A model generated the notes under the pieces. That model ran no database searches. It was given only the letters and a program-made list of their open reading frames with translations, and had not been told where the DNA came from. The position numbers were made by a program, and so were the translations under genes. Below are positions 46,267 to 46,510 of a stretch of 46,510 nt of DNA, in pieces. Numbering within the stretch: the first letter of the stretch is position 1; each line of letters starts with the position of its first letter. This DNA comes from Frankiaceae bacterium (GTDB lineage: Bacteria; Actinomycetota; Actinomycetes; BP-191): NCBI GenBank assembly GCA_030840645.1, contig JAVEEC010000120.1, forward strand, positions 1 to 46,510, written 5' to 3'.

Positions 46267-46510
46267 GTGGCCGACCCGAAGAAGGGCCGTCTCGACGAGG
46301 TGGTCGAGCACCTCGAGGAGATGGTCAAGCCGAAGGACCCGCGCGAGGGCGCGGTCTGGAAGTCGATCTTCCGTCCCGGCTCGATCTACCGCCCCGGCTA
46401 CCGCGACACGTCCCGCGACCGCGCGCTCGCGACGATGAACAACGTCCTGTACCACCTGCACCCGGTGAAGCTGAAGCGCCACGGCCTCAAGCTCACCTAC
46501 ACGTACTGCC
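46267..46510 (+). CDS. cytochrome b N-terminal domain protein, 5' part
   Basis: The first 81 residues are present; the gene runs off the right edge. After a hydrophilic leader the sequence ATMNNVLYHLHPVKLKRHGL matches the amphipathic segment before helix 1 of cytochrome b/b6 proteins. AGGAGG lies 7 bases before GTG 46267. No haem-binding His is reached. It should bind two b haems and exchange electrons with menaquinol. Confidence 0.75.
   Translation, partial: MADPKKGRLDEVVEHLEEMVKPKDPREGAVWKSIFRPGSIYRPGYRDTSRDRALATMNNVLYHLHPVKLKRHGLKLTYTYC

Overview
The window reads as chromosomal DNA of a high-GC actinomycete. Supporting signs are very high GC with GTG, TTG and one probable CTG start codons, genes packed with 1-10 bp overlaps, a BldC-type regulator, a SigE-family ECF sigma factor, the futalosine route to menaquinone, MenJ-type geranylgeranyl reductase and an LPXTG wall protein. 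Gene content and order resemble Frankia/Streptomyces-like lineages; I cannot name a genus. I saw no tRNA, rRNA, CRISPR array, insertion sequence or phage gene, and no gene-free stretch over 300 bases.

Layout. 1-12.6 kb: nuoA-nuoM of complex I on the minus strand (nuoM runs off the left edge), almost all start/stop overlapped, interrupted only at nuoC/nuoD and nuoI/nuoJ. 12.7-17.1 kb, same strand: menJ, menG, mqnX and mqnC, with a Rex-like operator just before menJ. 17.2-22.6 kb, same strand: a DUF1501/DUF1800 pair, a secreted cupredoxin/beta-propeller fusion, mqnA and a LuxR-type regulator. 22.6-24.2 kb: an HTH gene divergent from a SigE-family sigma factor and its membrane partner. 24.3-30.4 kb: secreted proteins (FN3 plus M15-like peptidase), a class III nucleotide cyclase, an alpha/beta hydrolase, a thioesterase-like protein and a 54-aa secreted two-cysteine peptide. 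30.5-37.7 kb: mqnE, an LPXTG protein, an Lrp regulator, a 44-aa protein, bldC, and the ubiX-ubiA-ubiD set that serves late menaquinone synthesis. 37.7-39.8 kb: a three-gene respiratory module coupled to ubiD. 39.9-41.5 kb: two secreted proteins of unknown role. 41.5-45.4 kb: the System II cytochrome c maturation operon (tlpA/resA-like, ccdA, resB, ccsB). 45.6 kb to the right edge: a membrane protein, a two-cluster ferredoxin and the start of a cytochrome b.

How it fits together. The window is a respiratory island. NADH enters through complex I; the quinone is menaquinone, made by MqnA, MqnE, MqnX, MqnC, the UbiA/UbiD/UbiX homologues, MenG and MenJ (mqnB and mqnD are not here). Cytochromes c are matured by the ccs genes. 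Two modules look unusual. One is a CcoO-like monohaem cytochrome c with a CcoN-like 12-helix protein that appears to have lost every haem and copper histidine of the oxidase family. The other is a ferredoxin-cytochrome b unit with an unrecognised two-helix protein. The first is the strongest candidate for an undescribed system.
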